DNA from: Semisulcospira habei
Lineage: Eukaryota; Mollusca; Gastropoda; Semisulcospiridae
DNA length: 64,000 bases
Reading direction: 5' to 3'
Assembly (NCBI GenBank): GCA_036245525.1
Contig: BTPG01000005.1
Coordinates: 205,172,210-205,236,209, forward strand
How positions within the stretch are numbered: the first letter of the stretch is position 1; every line of letters begins with the position of its first letter. Position numbers and translations under genes: made by a program. Positions 29,991 through 41,795 of the stretch are shown piece by piece. The notes below the pieces were generated by a model. The model was not told the DNA's origin and searched no databases. It saw nothing but the letters and a program-made list of their open reading frames with translations.

Positions 29991-31954
29991 TACTTACTTA
30001 CGCCTGTCACCCCTACCCGGGTATAGGCCGTCGACGAGAGACCTCCAGCAACTCCTGTCCTGTGCTTCTCCTTCGATTCTACTCCAGGTGGTTCCCAGTC
30101 TCTTGATGTCTGCTTGGAGGTCTCGACGCCAGGAGTTTCTCGGCCTACCTCTTTTCCTCTTTCCCTGGGGGTTCCATGACAATGCCTGCCTAGTGATACT
30201 GGAAGCTGGCTTTCTCAGACTGTGACCGATCCATCCCCATCTTCTTCGCCCAATTTCATTCTCTGCTGTTATCTGCTCTGTTCTCTCCCAGTCTGACGTT
30301 GCTGATCTTTTCTGGCCAGTGGATTTTCAAAATTCTTCTAAGGCAACTGTTCATGAAGATCTGTACTCTGTTGACTGTGGTTTTTGTCAATCTCCAAGTC
30401 TCTGCTCCATATAGGAGAACTGCTTTTACATTGGAGTTGAAAATCCGGACTTTGGTGTGTTGTGACAGCTCTCTGGAACTCTACACTTTTTTCAACTGGA
30501 GAAAGGCTGCTCTGGCTTTACCGATTCGTGCTCTGACATCTGCATCAGTGCCGCCTTTTTTGTCTATGATGCTCCCGAGATAGGTGAAGGACTCCACCTC
30601 CTCCAACGGGGTGCCAGCAAGCAAGACTGGTTCTTCCCTGGTTGCGTTCAGCCTCATTGTCTTTGTTTTCTGTTTGTGAATGGTGAGGCCCACTTGGGAC
30701 GAGATGTCAGCAAGCCTCGTGGTCTTGTCCTGCATTTGTTGATGAGTGTGGGACAGTAATGCCAAGTCGTCTGCAAAATCGAGGTCGTCAAGCTGTGTCC
30801 ACAGTGTCCACTGTATTCCACTTCGTCTGTGCTCTGTGGTCATCTTCATGACCCAGTCTATGGCCAGTAGGAAGAGGAACGGAGACAGCAGACACCCCTG
30901 CCTGACACCAGTTCTGACCTGGAGCTCCCTGGTGAACTGCCCTTCATGGATCACGCGGCATGTCATGCCATCATAGCTGCTCTTGATCAGGCGGACGAGC
31001 TTTGTGGGTACACCGTAGTGTCGTAGGAGTTTCCACAGAGTCTCTCGATCCACACTGTCAAATGCTTTCTCATAATCCACAAAGTTGACGTACAGCGGGG
31101 AGCTCCACTCCAGAGACTGTTCCACGATGATGCGGAGAGTGGCGATCTGGTCTGTACATGATCGGTTCTTCCTGAATCCTGCTTGTTGGTCTCTCAGCTG
31201 GGGATCAACGAAGCTCTTCATTCTCTCCAGGATGATCCTGTTGAAGACCTTTCCTAGTACTGACAGCAAGGTGATTCCTCTGTAGTTGGAACACTTGCTG
31301 AGGTCGCCTTTCTTGGGAAGCTTGATTAGGTACCCCTCCTTCCAGTCAGCCGGCATCACCTCCTCTTCCCAGATCTTTCCAAACAGTGGGTACAGCATCT
31401 CCACTGTTGTCTCTAGGTCTGCTTTCAGAGACTCTGCTGGGATGCCATCTGGCCCTGCTGCTTTGCCGTTCTTCAAAAATGCCACTGCTCTTCTGATCTC
31501 TTCCCCGCTGGGTCTGTCACAGCTGATGGGTAGGTCGGTCTCTGCCGGCTGGATGCCTGGGGGGTTGGGTGGGCTAGGTCTGTTCAGTAACTCTTCAAAA
31601 TACTCGGCCCATCTGTCGAGTTGGTCTGCTCTGTCTGCAATAGGCTTGCCTTCTTTGTCTTTTACTGGTCTTTCTGTATGGCCATACTTGCCTGACAATC
31701 TTTTGGTAATGTCGTAGAGCTGTTTCATGTTGCCGCTGCCTGCTGCCTTTTCTGCCTCTGCTGCCAGGCTGTCTGTGTAGGCCCTCTTGTCTGCCGTGAT
31801 ACTCCTCTTCACCTCGCGGTTGGCTTCCCAGTATTCCCCCTGTGCCCTTACTTTGGCTGCTCTCGTGCGACTGTTGTTGACAACTGCTTTCTTCTGCTTC
31901 CTCACTTCTATCTTCTTCAAGGTCTGTGCCGACAGCCAGTCCTTGTGATGGTGT
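29991..31954 (-). mobile_element. RTE-like LINE, 5'-truncated
   Basis: Target duplication TGATGCAGAGGCCT (29977-29990 and 31955-31968) is exact. The 3' end is a (CTTA)n tail as read on the + strand. 1,964 bp, starting within the coding region, so it is 5'-truncated. It holds the RT domain but lacks the endonuclease. Confidence 0.95.
30481..31920 (-). pseudogene. LINE reverse transcriptase (RTE-like), truncated
   Basis: A 479-residue open frame. From the N-terminal side it shows a linker (DRWAEYFEELLNRP), KNGKAAGPDGIPAESLK, PADWKEGYLIKLPKKGD, NYRGITLLSVLGKVFNRI, RKNRSCTDQI, VDYEKAFDSV (first catalytic Asp), VRQGCLLSPFLF, and LDFADDLALLSH (catalytic FADD). Then come the thumb (FTYLGSIIDKKGG) and LQLKKV, where a frameshift and stop occur. 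The C-terminal tail resumes in another frame near 30300-29994 (GKRKRGRPRN). The catalytic core looks intact, but the endonuclease is absent (5' truncation) and the tail is out of frame, so it should be dead. The upstream open part ends at the truncation point. Confidence 0.92.
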
Positions 31955-32045
31955 TGATGCAGAGGCCTGCCCTATACTTATTGTCGCAAAGGACACATGT
32001 AGATTGGTCATACATGTGAGCCATAAGGGCTTTGCCTTTCTTTTT

Positions 32046-32209
32046 TTTTAATGTTAGCTGTAATAATAAACACAGATTTTTCATCGCTGAATATTAGGAA
32101 ACTTTTTTTCGATCAAATGATAGAAGAGACCATGATAGAAAATTTTGAGGTAATTTAGACATTTGCAGCAAGGGAAAATTTATCTTTTGGTTTTTTTTTT
32201 TTTTTGTTC
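32046..32209. other. AT-rich spacer
   Basis: Sequence between family R and the DIRS-like element; a T-run lies near 32191-32205. Nothing recognised. Confidence 0.4.
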
Positions 32210-32676
32210 CACATAAACATGTTTCTTCTAAATACATTATCGATGGCATTACTATGTGGAATATACCCCTTAGCTTACCCGATTTCAGCCTTAGAGCGCT
32301 TTGTGTGTACCTATATGGCAAGGGCCACAACTCGAGTTGTAGCCAAGTGACTGGATAGTCCCCCCTCCCTCCATCCGGTCACGTGAGCCGTGCATTCTCG
32401 CCAGTCTTACCCTTGGCTTCACCGAGAACGGTTCACCGGCTTCAGCCTTCCCGTTGGTTTGGATTCATTCTGTGGCTACTCTTCGTCTCAAGTTTCACTA
32501 GTGGTTGAGAAGATGGCATGGTAAGGCCTCGCGTTATGCCTACAAGTAAACGGGCTTGTTTACGGAAACGTCGGCATATCTCGTGGGATTTTGTAGAATT
32601 TTTCGGTTGATACGGTGCTTAGCTCAACAGCGTTCTGCTTCTCGCAGCCGTTTGCCTAGCCCTCGGGGTAGTTTTC

Positions 32677-34330
32677 TTGGAGACTGGCGTTTGGACTCTG
32701 TGGGCCACGAGGCCCTCTTGTCACGATTCCCCGCCGGCCTCACTGTACTCTCGTAGGAGGCGACTTCCCTCTCTCGACTTGCGAGCAAGAGTGCCGGTCA
32801 GCGCTACAGAAGTGCCCGGACACCCGCGGTGGTTGCGCGCCGCTCAACGTTACCCTGACATTTGCTCTTTGCACAGGCGCCTGGAGAGTTCGTCTGACAG
32901 AAGCTTTTGGTCTCCCCCGGACAGGGTTGTTCCCCGACGTGACGGGACGGTTCCCGCGGCATCGGATTATGATGGGGACGTCCTCAGTCTTCACACGGAG
33001 GACTCGGCGTCTGCCCTGTTCTCTCAGGACCCACGCCCCCACAGCCCTGCTGCGTCCGACACGGCAGGAGCTACGCCCTTGTCTTCTGAGACTTCTCGTG
33101 CCTTGGCGGCACATGTGATCTCGGCTATTCTTCCTTGGAGGGTTGCCCTCCGTCTCCCCGCTTAAGAGGAATGCCTCGGTCGACGCTCCATTTCAGGCGA
33201 AGCGATTCAAGACTCTGCCTCAGCCCCCTGGATTTAAGGACCTTTTCGACGCCTTTAGTGAGCACCTACGTCAGGACAAGCTGCGGGATAGAGGTTTCTT
33301 TGAGAACACTCATTGGCCGACTTGAAGTTTCGGCAAACATGGTACGCAGGCCACTCTCAAGCTTTTGTCCTCTGCCAGCGGTGGACCCTGCGGCAGAGTT
33401 GCAAGCAGGCGGCAAGGTACCTGTCCGACGGATCATCCCCCCTGGTCTGGACGATATGGCAAGTCTGATTTGGAATTCCCTGGCTTGTGCGGGATTTTTT
33501 GGATCTCGTTACACAGGCAGTGGTGCGCAGTGTGGAGGAATTTGGGAGCGACCTAATGAGACGTGTTATGGGACATCCACTCCTTGGCTGTGATAGCGAA
33601 TCGCGTGGTGCACCACACCATGACCAACACCATGGTGGCGGCTGCTAATTGTGAATTGAGACGGGACGCCGTGCTGAAGAGTTGCCCCAGCATCCCCTCG
33701 CCCTTATTTGCTCAGCTTCGCCATGCTCCGTTGGGCGGTTCTCTCCTCTTTGGTTCTACCTGGCAAGAGGTGAAGGACTCGGCGAAGGACCTGTGGCCTA
33801 GCGCTCACAGAACGGATTCCTCCCGGTTTCCAGCTTCTCGCAAGGATGGGGGTCGCGCCCTGCGGAGCTTCAGACCCATCTCAAGGCTGGTTACCAGACG
33901 TCAGGACCCGCCAGTCGAGCCTGCCCCCTCCAGGTCCCGGCTTCCGCTGAGCCCAGGAACGCCCGGAGGGCTGGGCGGGGGAGGGCTCAATGACTTTCGC
34001 CCGACTTCGCCCCCGCTGATTCCTGTTGGGTCTCCAGTCGGCAGGAGGTTAGCAAGGCACAGTGACGAGTGGCGGTCACTGTTGCTGGATGACACTTGGA
34101 TTCTCAACACGATCTCGGGCGTACTTCAGATCTCGGTTCGGGCCCCGCCTCAGCTGCGACGCTCCCCACTCTGGACGCGCGTACCGGTCAACCAGTGCAA
34201 GGCGGATGCTCTTCAGGGAGAGATCGCAGCGCTACTCCAGAAGGCTGCCACGGAAGTGGTCGCTCGACACGACTCCCCAGTGTTCTACAATGGGCTCTTC
34301 GTAGTTCTGAAGCCCAGCGGCTACCGGTGA
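32677..34330 (+). pseudogene. DIRS gag-like region
   Basis: GC-rich open stretches in shifting frames (32677-33165, 33135-33593 and 33563-34330), rich in Ser, Pro and Arg, with DSPVFYNGLFVVLKPSGYR just before a stop at 34328-34330. The KPSG block is the normal entry into the DIRS reverse transcriptase, so the last part is already pol. No specific gag motif was recognised; the call rests on position and composition. Confidence 0.55.
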
Positions 34331-34860
34331 CCAGTTGTAGACCTCTTGGACTTTAACAAGTTATTGTCGCCCCCTCTTTTCGCATGGAAACCGCGAGAGC
34401 TTTGCGAGCCTCGGTACAGCTTATGGACTATGCGGTCAGTCTCGACCTTTCAGACGCGTACTTACACGTCTCTATGCATCTGGCCTCTCAGCGTTACCTG
34501 CCATTCGCCTTCCGCAGAGTCCTCTATCAGTTACATGCCCTACCCTTTGGTCTCAAACTCAGCCCTTGGGTTTTTACGAGGATTATGGACGCCGTAGTCG
34601 CCTGGGCCAGGCAGGCTTCTTTGAGTCCTACCTCCAACGATCTCGACGTCCTCCTCGAGAATCAGGCCGCGGCCTCGCTAGAGGCGGACAGGGATGCGCT
34701 CCTAGCGCTTCTTCACCGGCTCGGGTTCATCGTCATTGAGGGGACATCAGACTTGGTTCTGTCTCGCAGGTTCGTCCACCTTGGCATGGAGTTCTTTGAC
34801 CGACTTCACCAGAGTGCGTCTACCGGAGGCTCGGATTCGGAAGGTGGCGGTCTTAGCACA
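34270..34860 (+). pseudogene. DIRS reverse transcriptase
   Basis: After the stop at 34328 the frame gives METARALRASVQ, then DYAVSLDLSDAYLHVSM (first catalytic Asp), QRYLPFAFRRVLYQLHALPF and GLKLSPWVFTRIMDAVVAWA. Where DIRS enzymes have the YLDD active-site box, this copy has SPTSNDLDVLLENQ, so the second active-site Asp pair is altered. Together with the upstream stop this indicates a dead enzyme. Confidence 0.85.
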
Positions 34861-35059
34861 CGACGCGATCCCGGCCAGGACCTGGCTCCAGCTTTTGGGT
34901 CTAATCAGCGCGTCGGCAGACCTGTTACCCCTTGGCAGGCTCTACTCGCAGCCGCTATTTGCTGCTCCACTGGCGTCCATCCTCAGGGGATCTCACAGCC
35001 TTGATCCCAGACCCGCTGTTGATCTGGCCGCATCTGCTCAGATGGACGGACCACTCTTG

Positions 35060-35630
35060 GTTGGCGACAGGAGTCCCACTCTTCACCCCTCCGCCTCAAT
35101 TCTCCTTTGTGCGGACGCAAGCCTCGTCGGCTGGGGTGCCCACTTACGGCCGGAATTCAGCACCGTCTCGGGTCGGGGGCCGCTGGACCTCTGAGACGAG
35201 CACATCAACGGGCTGGAGTTGAAGGCGGTGTGGTTGGCGCTCATCAACTTGGACTCCTGGCTCTGCGACCAGGAAGTCCTGATCTTATCCGACAGGCGAC
35301 TGTCGTAGCATTATATTCAGAAGCAAGGCGGCACTCGGTCCCCAGCCCTCGGCATGCTACTTACCAGATTTTCCTGTGGGGCAGAGATCGTGGGATTGTG
35401 CTCAGGGCACTACACATCTGAATGTTCTCGTGGCAAGGACAGCTCCTCCACACCGAGTGGTCCCTCCGGCCGGATATCTTCCGGATGATCTGTGCGCACT
35501 GGGAGACGCCCATGATAGACCTATTTGCAACCAGAGGGAACAAGCAGCTTCCGCTCTTTGTCTCGTCCATCCCGGACCCCCCCCTCGCTTGGGCAGTCTC
35601 CTGGGAGGGCCTTGTAACCTACACTCAGTA
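35060..35630 (+). pseudogene. DIRS RNase H and following segment
   Basis: Recognisable pieces in shifting frames: LLCADASLVGWGAHL, HINGLELKAVWLALINLDSW, YIQKQGGTRSP, then LFATRGNKQLPLFVSSIPDP. These are the RNase H core (D-A-S...GWGA, E-L-K-A-V) and the conserved segment that follows it in DIRS elements. Several stops and frameshifts are present. Confidence 0.78.
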
Positions 35631-35829
35631 CTGGTGCCCATTGTGCTCATCAAGCTAGGGGGTTACAACATGGTCCTACTGCTTGTCGCCCCGTTCAGTT
35701 GGAACAGAAGTTGGATGACGAATCTTTTGCACCTCGCCACCGACCCTCCTCACCGGCTCCCCGCGCCTCGCACTATGCTGAAGCAGCCCAGGTAGAATCT
35801 CTTCCACCCTTGCCTGGAGAGACTTCTGC

Positions 35830-36425
35830 TTCATGCCTGGAGGTCGTGCGGCAAGCCCTCACAGCGCGAGGTTTCTCGAATGCAGCAGTGGAGGCGACTG
35901 CGGCAATCCGCAGACCATCCACCCACCGGGTGTACAAGGAAAGTGGAGGGTCCTGCAGTCCTGGTGCGAGTCCCATTCTCAGCTGGCCGAGTTCTTCCTG
36001 TGGCTGTTTACTGAGTAGAACTTCACCCCAATCACCATCCGAGGTTACCTCTCGATGGTTGCCAACACTTATCAGCACTTAGGCCTACCAGACCTGGGAG
36101 CGTGCAAGGACCTCTCAGCCCTGATGTCCCACTTCAACCTACAGCGCCCAGCCTCTCACTCTATAATTCCATGCTGGGACCTCCCGTGGGTGTTGGCCTG
36201 GTTGAACTCCAGTCGGTTCGAGCCTCTTCCTTGGCCCGCCTCGCGGACGTGACTAGGAAGACCTGCTTCCTCTTGGCCGCCGCCACAGCAGCCAGAGTAT
36301 GCGAGCTGCATGCCCTTTCAGTGGACCCAGCCAGTATGCAGTTCAGGACCGACGGACCAGTTCAACTTCTGACCAATCCTTCCTTCTCACGGCTGTTCAG
36401 TTCTTCTACAAACCCACACATTTAG
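35830..36425 (+). pseudogene. DIRS tyrosine recombinase, 3'-truncated
   Basis: Reading through frames: EATAAIRRPSTHRVYK, WRVLQSWCESHSQLAEFFLW, ITIRGYLSMVANTYQHLGL and KTCFLLAAATAARVCELHAL. The last contains the first catalytic Arg (ARVCELHAL). The downstream H-x-x-R box and the nucleophilic Tyr are missing: the frame ends at STNPHI near 36425. The enzyme would have circularised the DNA intermediate for integration; this copy cannot. Confidence 0.8.
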
Positions 36426-36742
36426 TTAGGGAGTGCCGCGCTAGCTTATCAAGTGGCGAGGTGACCTAGTTACAGCGCATTCCGATGGGCATCTGGTTAC
36501 GCCTGGTAGTAGGCCTTCTTTACGCTTACTATTTTATGTGGGCCGAGTGCGAAATTTGTGCTGGCTTTAAAGCTTTACTGTGCTTTCAAAATACTTTTGT
36601 TTGGATTTTCAGTGAGTGATATGTGTTAGTGTAACATAGTGCTACAAGTAAGTGCTTTTTACTGGATAGATTTACCTGTGATTTTATTTTTAATAGAAAG
36701 TTTTATAGACCAGCATGTGAGTGTAGTTTGCCGACATTTAGA

Positions 36743-37053
36743 ATGGAGTCTGACACACAATATTCCTATTCAAACCACATGGAACGATTGAGTAGTTTGT
36801 GCAGGATTTGCCGTGCAGAGCGAGTAAAAGGCAAAGGAAAGACGGACTTAAACACTTTAAACTGTGCGTTGATTATGTAGACAATCTTTCTGCTTTTCAT
36901 GGTATTGACGTATGTACAGATGAAGAAGACAAACATCTTAAAGAAATGTGTAGAAAGCTGCCGGTAGCAAGTACACGCAGTTCTCAGTCTCTCTGTGAAA
37001 TAACTGTCTTGAGACCGATACATTTTAGCCTGCACTGTTCTGTGTTTATCTAA
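36743..37053 (+). pseudogene. cysteine-rich small protein, second member of the 19634 family
   Basis: MESDTQYSYSNHMERLSSLC begins at 36743 and gives LCRICRAERVKGKGKTDL. After a frameshift near 36850 it reads FKLCVDYVDNLSAFHGIDVC and TDEEDKHLKEMCRKLPVAST. Cysteine spacing and the D-x-E-x-KH...C block match the frame at 19634-19843. I do not recognise the family. Surrounding sequence may be another member of the same transposon family, but no ends were found. Confidence 0.5.
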
Positions 37054-39148
37054 TTTACGCCTAGTCAAAATAGCCATTTGATCACCATTAAGAGTGTTTA
37101 TTATTTTCACTGTGGGTGTCCCATCCGATTTGTTAGTAACGTGGATTGCTCTTCCGATTTTATAAGATTTAGTGGAATGCTAAAGACAACTTCACCTATA
37201 CAAAGTGTGCAACTGACACTGCTGCTAACCCTGCATATGAACTGTGAATTATTTTCACTGCCTCTGAAATCAACTACGTGTGGAGATTACATTCACCCAA
37301 GCACTTTCCGTCTGTCTAACACTGGATTACCAATGACGCATCATCCCATTTCAGGACCCACTGAGATCGCAAGGTAAATCTGACATTTTGAGTTGTGCTT
37401 ATGGCAGGTTTTCTGGTATTTGTTTTGGCATGTCCTACTTTACTGGCGATTCGTTCACTTCCGTCGGTCTACATTCGCTGAGCGACAATAACTCGCCTTT
37501 TGTTCAATTTTCATAATTTTGAAGTGATATTTCATCTTCAAACCTTGTCGGCAGTTTTTTATATACGCTCACGAACGACAAAGAGCTCGCGATCGTGAAG
37601 TATCACAGTGAGAAACGTTTATAAACCTATCGTAATGGGAAGACGGCGCCTACGGTTTTGGAGAAAAACAGAAGCATTCGATCGATAGAGACTGACACTA
37701 AAAAACTCCAAAATACCTAAAAGATTTGCAAACCTTTCGCAAATCACTCGACAACGCTGTTTACACATGGGACGCGCTCTCTTAAAACATCGGCAATGAC
37801 GTCATATCCGGAAAACACGACCGAAAAACGTTCGTCAAAACTAGATGTCGATCGTAGAATTTGTAGTCTGATGATGAGGTGAGTGAGCAATACTAATCAA
37901 AAAGGAAACCAAAACGGGGTTTAAGGCAATAATTCTACTTGAATCTTTTAGTTTTACAATTAAATTATACCTGAAAGCAACAACCGGAAAGCTAGAAACT
38001 CTCAGTCCTTTTGTTTACAGGCGATCTCGATCGATCGCTTTGAAGACTGACACACGTTTTGAACACGTGGGTGCTGAAAATAGGTCTAGTAGGTTAACAA
38101 TCGTGTTATATCGGTGTGCTGAAGCCTGCAAAACCTTTGTCGAGGAGGTTGACGTTGAAATGAATTGAAGTGAAACAGAAACATGAGCGTTCAGGAGTAT
38201 GCCGTGGTAAAATTAATCACACGCTTAAGCTGCGGGAGAGTCTGTCGGTCTACATTCTTTCCGAGCGGGATTGTAAAAACACGATTTAAAATTATAAAAT
38301 TAACACAATTCTTTCTTTATTGATTTATTTGTTAGTTCAAGTCACAATACATCACATATTCCCGACAAACACACACAACTGTTCATGTGATGCATGACAG
38401 CTTTCACAGTATTTGAATTGAGCATTTCCCATTTACACACACGTTTGGTCCAAAAAAAAATTGAACCAAATAACCCAATTGTAGTGATTTTTCAAAAGAA
38501 TAACTTTAATACTTTCAAATAAAGGTAACAAACCATATAGGTTCATTGGTTTGAAAAGAGGTATGCTTGCGCAAAGTGTGTCACCTGTTCTAAGGCCAAA
38601 ACAAGCCATAGTAAAGGTTTCTGTTCCTTGGACCATGTTACACTTGTCATACATGGTCACAAATTGCATAAAACTAAAGCACTACTTCAAGTGCAACAAA
38701 TAAAGTAAAAAAACCTTCATATAAGTGGACATATCATACAGCAGGGTCAGACTGACTTTAATAAGGTGACATTTCAAGATAACGTCTGCTCAATAATTTC
38801 TCTCAAGCAATAATTTTACAGATTAGAATGAGTAAACCTTTAGAAATGTGTACAATGGATCCCTGCCGACAAATTCGTAACATTAAAATGACAATACACT
38901 TGAACATTTCTTAAAAGCAGATGAAATGGTACCCTACCCCCCTAAATCGCAAAACGTATGAAAACAAGACGGAATCAAACCAGTGATACAAGCATGGCCT
39001 ATCTTTGCAAAACACATCAGTTATATATGTGTCTGCATGAAAGAAGTGTAAAAACACACATAAACATGATAATGCAGTTTTTAAAAAGCCTATTTTCCTA
39101 TAGCAGCTATTTAAAGAAATATACTGTAAATTGGGTTATTCTTGAAGT
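37054..39148. other. unrecognised intron sequence
   Basis: A GTCGGTCTACATTC word appears at about 37464 and 38246. Open stretches (for example 37078-37377) have no recognisable domain. No element ends were found. Confidence 0.4.
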
Positions 39149-39273
39149 GTCTGAATCTTCTTGTATTATATAATTATATATATACTTACATTTTAAAATG
39201 TAATATAGTTGCAGCAACTATATTACATTTAAAAATATAAGAATATAATTATATAATACAAGAAGATCCAGAC
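39149..39273. repeat. 125-bp AT-rich hairpin
   Basis: GTCTGAATCTTCTTGTATTA at the left pairs with TAATACAAGAAGATCCAGAC at the right. The arms meet at GTTGCAGCAAC near 39211. Probably a very small MITE or a replication-slippage palindrome. Confidence 0.8.
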
Positions 39274-41395
39274 ATAATGCATTAAATTAAACAAAGTAAT
39301 AATGTCTATTGTCAATAACAAGCTGTTTAAGTTTTGTCAGTTGTGACTTTTATTTCATCAATATCTGGGGAAAAAAAGAATTTTTTGCTGCTTCCAGACT
39401 TCATGAACTTGACAGTTACATCATCACTGCACATGTCTTGGATCAGATAGGGAGGAGGAGCAATAACACATGCTGTGTATTCAACAGTAGCTCCTCGAGC
39501 TGTCTGGAATTCGCAATTCATCTGTCTGCTACCAATGACAATGTAGCAATCGATATATATGTTTGTGCACAACTGCTGACTCGATGTATATTTCATCGGA
39601 AAAAACCAGAAAAGAAGCAGGCTAACACACACTTCTGCCTTGCTAGCCTTGAATGTTGGTAATATTAATCGAGTAATGTCACAATCAAGACATGAGCGTT
39701 CCAATTTATATTAAAAAAAAGCTGCTAAACTGTTAATTCTAACATGACTGTTGTGACCGTGTCAATATCGATCGTTGGAAGCAGACACCATTGTTCTTAT
39801 GAATTTATTAAAAGAAACATTAATCTCACCTGCTAACACTGCCCCCACCAAAAGAGTCGGTTTCCATTTTACGAATTCTGCGTTATAACTTCCGGTGGTG
39901 TCAAAAATCGTAATTAAATATTATATTTTCTGAAATCGTGATCATGTTGCAAACGGTAGCAGACGCCAAGCGTGATAATGATTAATTGATTATTTTTCAG
40001 ATAGATTAAATGATTAATAAAAAAAATTATCCACACTAAAACTGTATATATCATATCATTGCATCGAAACCCTGAAGTTCGTTCTATTGCCTTTCTACTT
40101 TTAGCGCGACGTCAAAGTGTTGCCGGTCGCTATAGACGCACTCGGTAGCAGACTTTGGCGAATTTGATCGCATGTTACGCTGGGCCATTAACAATTAAAT
40201 ATTTTCATCAAATCTGTAATTTTTTAATCGGAAAAGCATTTTACATCACATTTCTACAATGTTACGTAAGATGACGCGTAACTTTTGCTGATTTGTGATT
40301 ATTGCACATATTTGAATGTGAGAGTACATGTTCACAGGGAAATGGCGTCTGTGGTAATCGACATGATCACACGTGTAAAAGTTGTCAAAAAGGAAAAACG
40401 CTTTCGACAAATTGATGAATTTCATCGTCTTTTTATTGTCACAAGCCATATGAACAAGCACAAACATAAAAGAAAATAACAAACAATAACAGAACGTGAT
40501 AATTTTCTTCAGAAAATTTAAAGCTACAGTGAGACTGTTTACTGTGAAAGCTGTCGCATGCATTCTTTGTCAGAAAATTCAAGTGTAGTTTTTGCAAAAT
40601 ACCAGAAACCTGTCTTATCGTAGTGGCTGTATATGATGATCGCTGGCCTGAACCATACTTTTCGCAAAAGTACTTTGCATGAGTTAGAACAGTTGAAAGA
40701 TGTGTCATTTGCAACAGATTTGCGTTGTCTTCATGGTAAACTGCACGCCAGTTGCCTGTCTTTTAGTCCGTTGCATGCATTGCTCATCTTCATTTTCCTA
40801 AGCATGTCTAGTGTCTACAGAAAGCTTATTTTCTCAGCTTTTAAGTGTATGTCTTACTTCAGTACAGCTTAAATAACATGCCGTAAATGACCGACGCCAT
40901 TAAAATGTGTCCCGTGCGGTACACGGGCAGCACTGAGCGTGTACACACATAGCGTGCTCGAGTAAAACAGTGACAAGAATAATAACTCGATTATAGTTGC
41001 ACAGCTGTACAGATTGCGCTCAGCTCTGTGCTGCCAGCTGGCGGTACTCAACAGACGACACGCTGCGCGGCTCCTTATCTTACAGCCCCGCATGCGCGCG
41101 CCTCAAAACTAAATGGGAGGCATTGAACAGCCGTGTTCTTGGCCAAGGATAGACTCCCCTCGGCTGCGCCCCAGGTGTTGAGTCTTCGCCCGCTTACAAG
41201 GTTCGACTGTTCCCAGACGTCTCGACTGCAGGACCCGGTCCGAGCATTAAGAGTACCTGCGCAGAGTGAAGCCCATTAGGAGAGGCCACTCCCGCCTCTT
41301 CATGCCCTTTGGCCCCAAGCTGAGCTGACATTTCCACCCAGACGTGTGTGTGTTACGTGGTCCTTCATTTCAGCGGCCAAAAAGTCAAACGACGG
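39274..41395. other. unrecognised intron sequence with a GC-rich island
   Basis: AT-rich until about 41020, then a GC-rich patch (about 41020-41390) without a recognisable gene or RNA. A G-rich run of about 24 bp with one T follows at 41400-41423. Confidence 0.4.
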
Positions 41396-41795
41396 CGGGC
41401 GGGGGGTGGGGGGGGGGGGGGGGTGCGCTTACCAGATCATGATCAGATGCACACTAAACAGCACTCTGTCTTCAACAATATCCTTTCTCACCGCCTTTTA
41501 CAACAACTCGTGATACCATAATTTTCCCCACGTACAGTGCGCGAGACGGGAAGCGAGCATGAAAACAGTGCGTTCAGTGTTGTATTGCCCGCGTGCACAG
41601 TAAAGTAACGACTACGTTAAAGCCACAATAGGTGACGCGTAACTCCAGCGGGCGGCATATCACTTGAACGAATGCCTCTCAGTGTCTAATGACCGGTGCT
41701 CAGTTACTTTTTTGCACCCCAATATTTTTTTTTTGGCGGACAATTTTTTTTTTTTGGCGGCTGAGCAAATCATTTCGGCGGAAATTTGCCTTTAG

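Larger units (their letters stand above)
29450..32045. repeat. interspersed repeat family R, copy 2, split by a LINE
   Basis: 29450-29990 and 31955-32045 together match family R copy 1: GTAAACTTTGGCGTTGG at the start, one ~165 bp unit rather than seven, and ATAAGGGCTTTGCC at the end. The LINE at 29991-31954 lies between them with an exact 14-bp duplication, so family R predates the LINE. Confidence 0.85.
32210..36428 (+). mobile_element. DIRS-like retroelement (tyrosine-recombinase type), degraded
   Basis: Domain order is gag-like (about 32650-34330), reverse transcriptase (34270-34860), RNase H (about 35060-35360), the segment with DLFATRGN (about 35515-35630), and a tyrosine recombinase (35830-36425), which is the DIRS order. 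The left end (32210-32345) carries TTCCACATA...TATGTGGAA and a terminal repeat that reappears inverted at about 42080-42195. Many frameshifts break the frames. GC content is clearly higher than in the surroundings, so it is probably a fairly recent arrival or shows element-specific codon use. Confidence 0.82.

Noticed and set aside
41020..41390. GC-rich patch considered as an rRNA or snRNA fragment
   Set aside because: No stretch matches a conserved rRNA or snRNA core that I can recognise.
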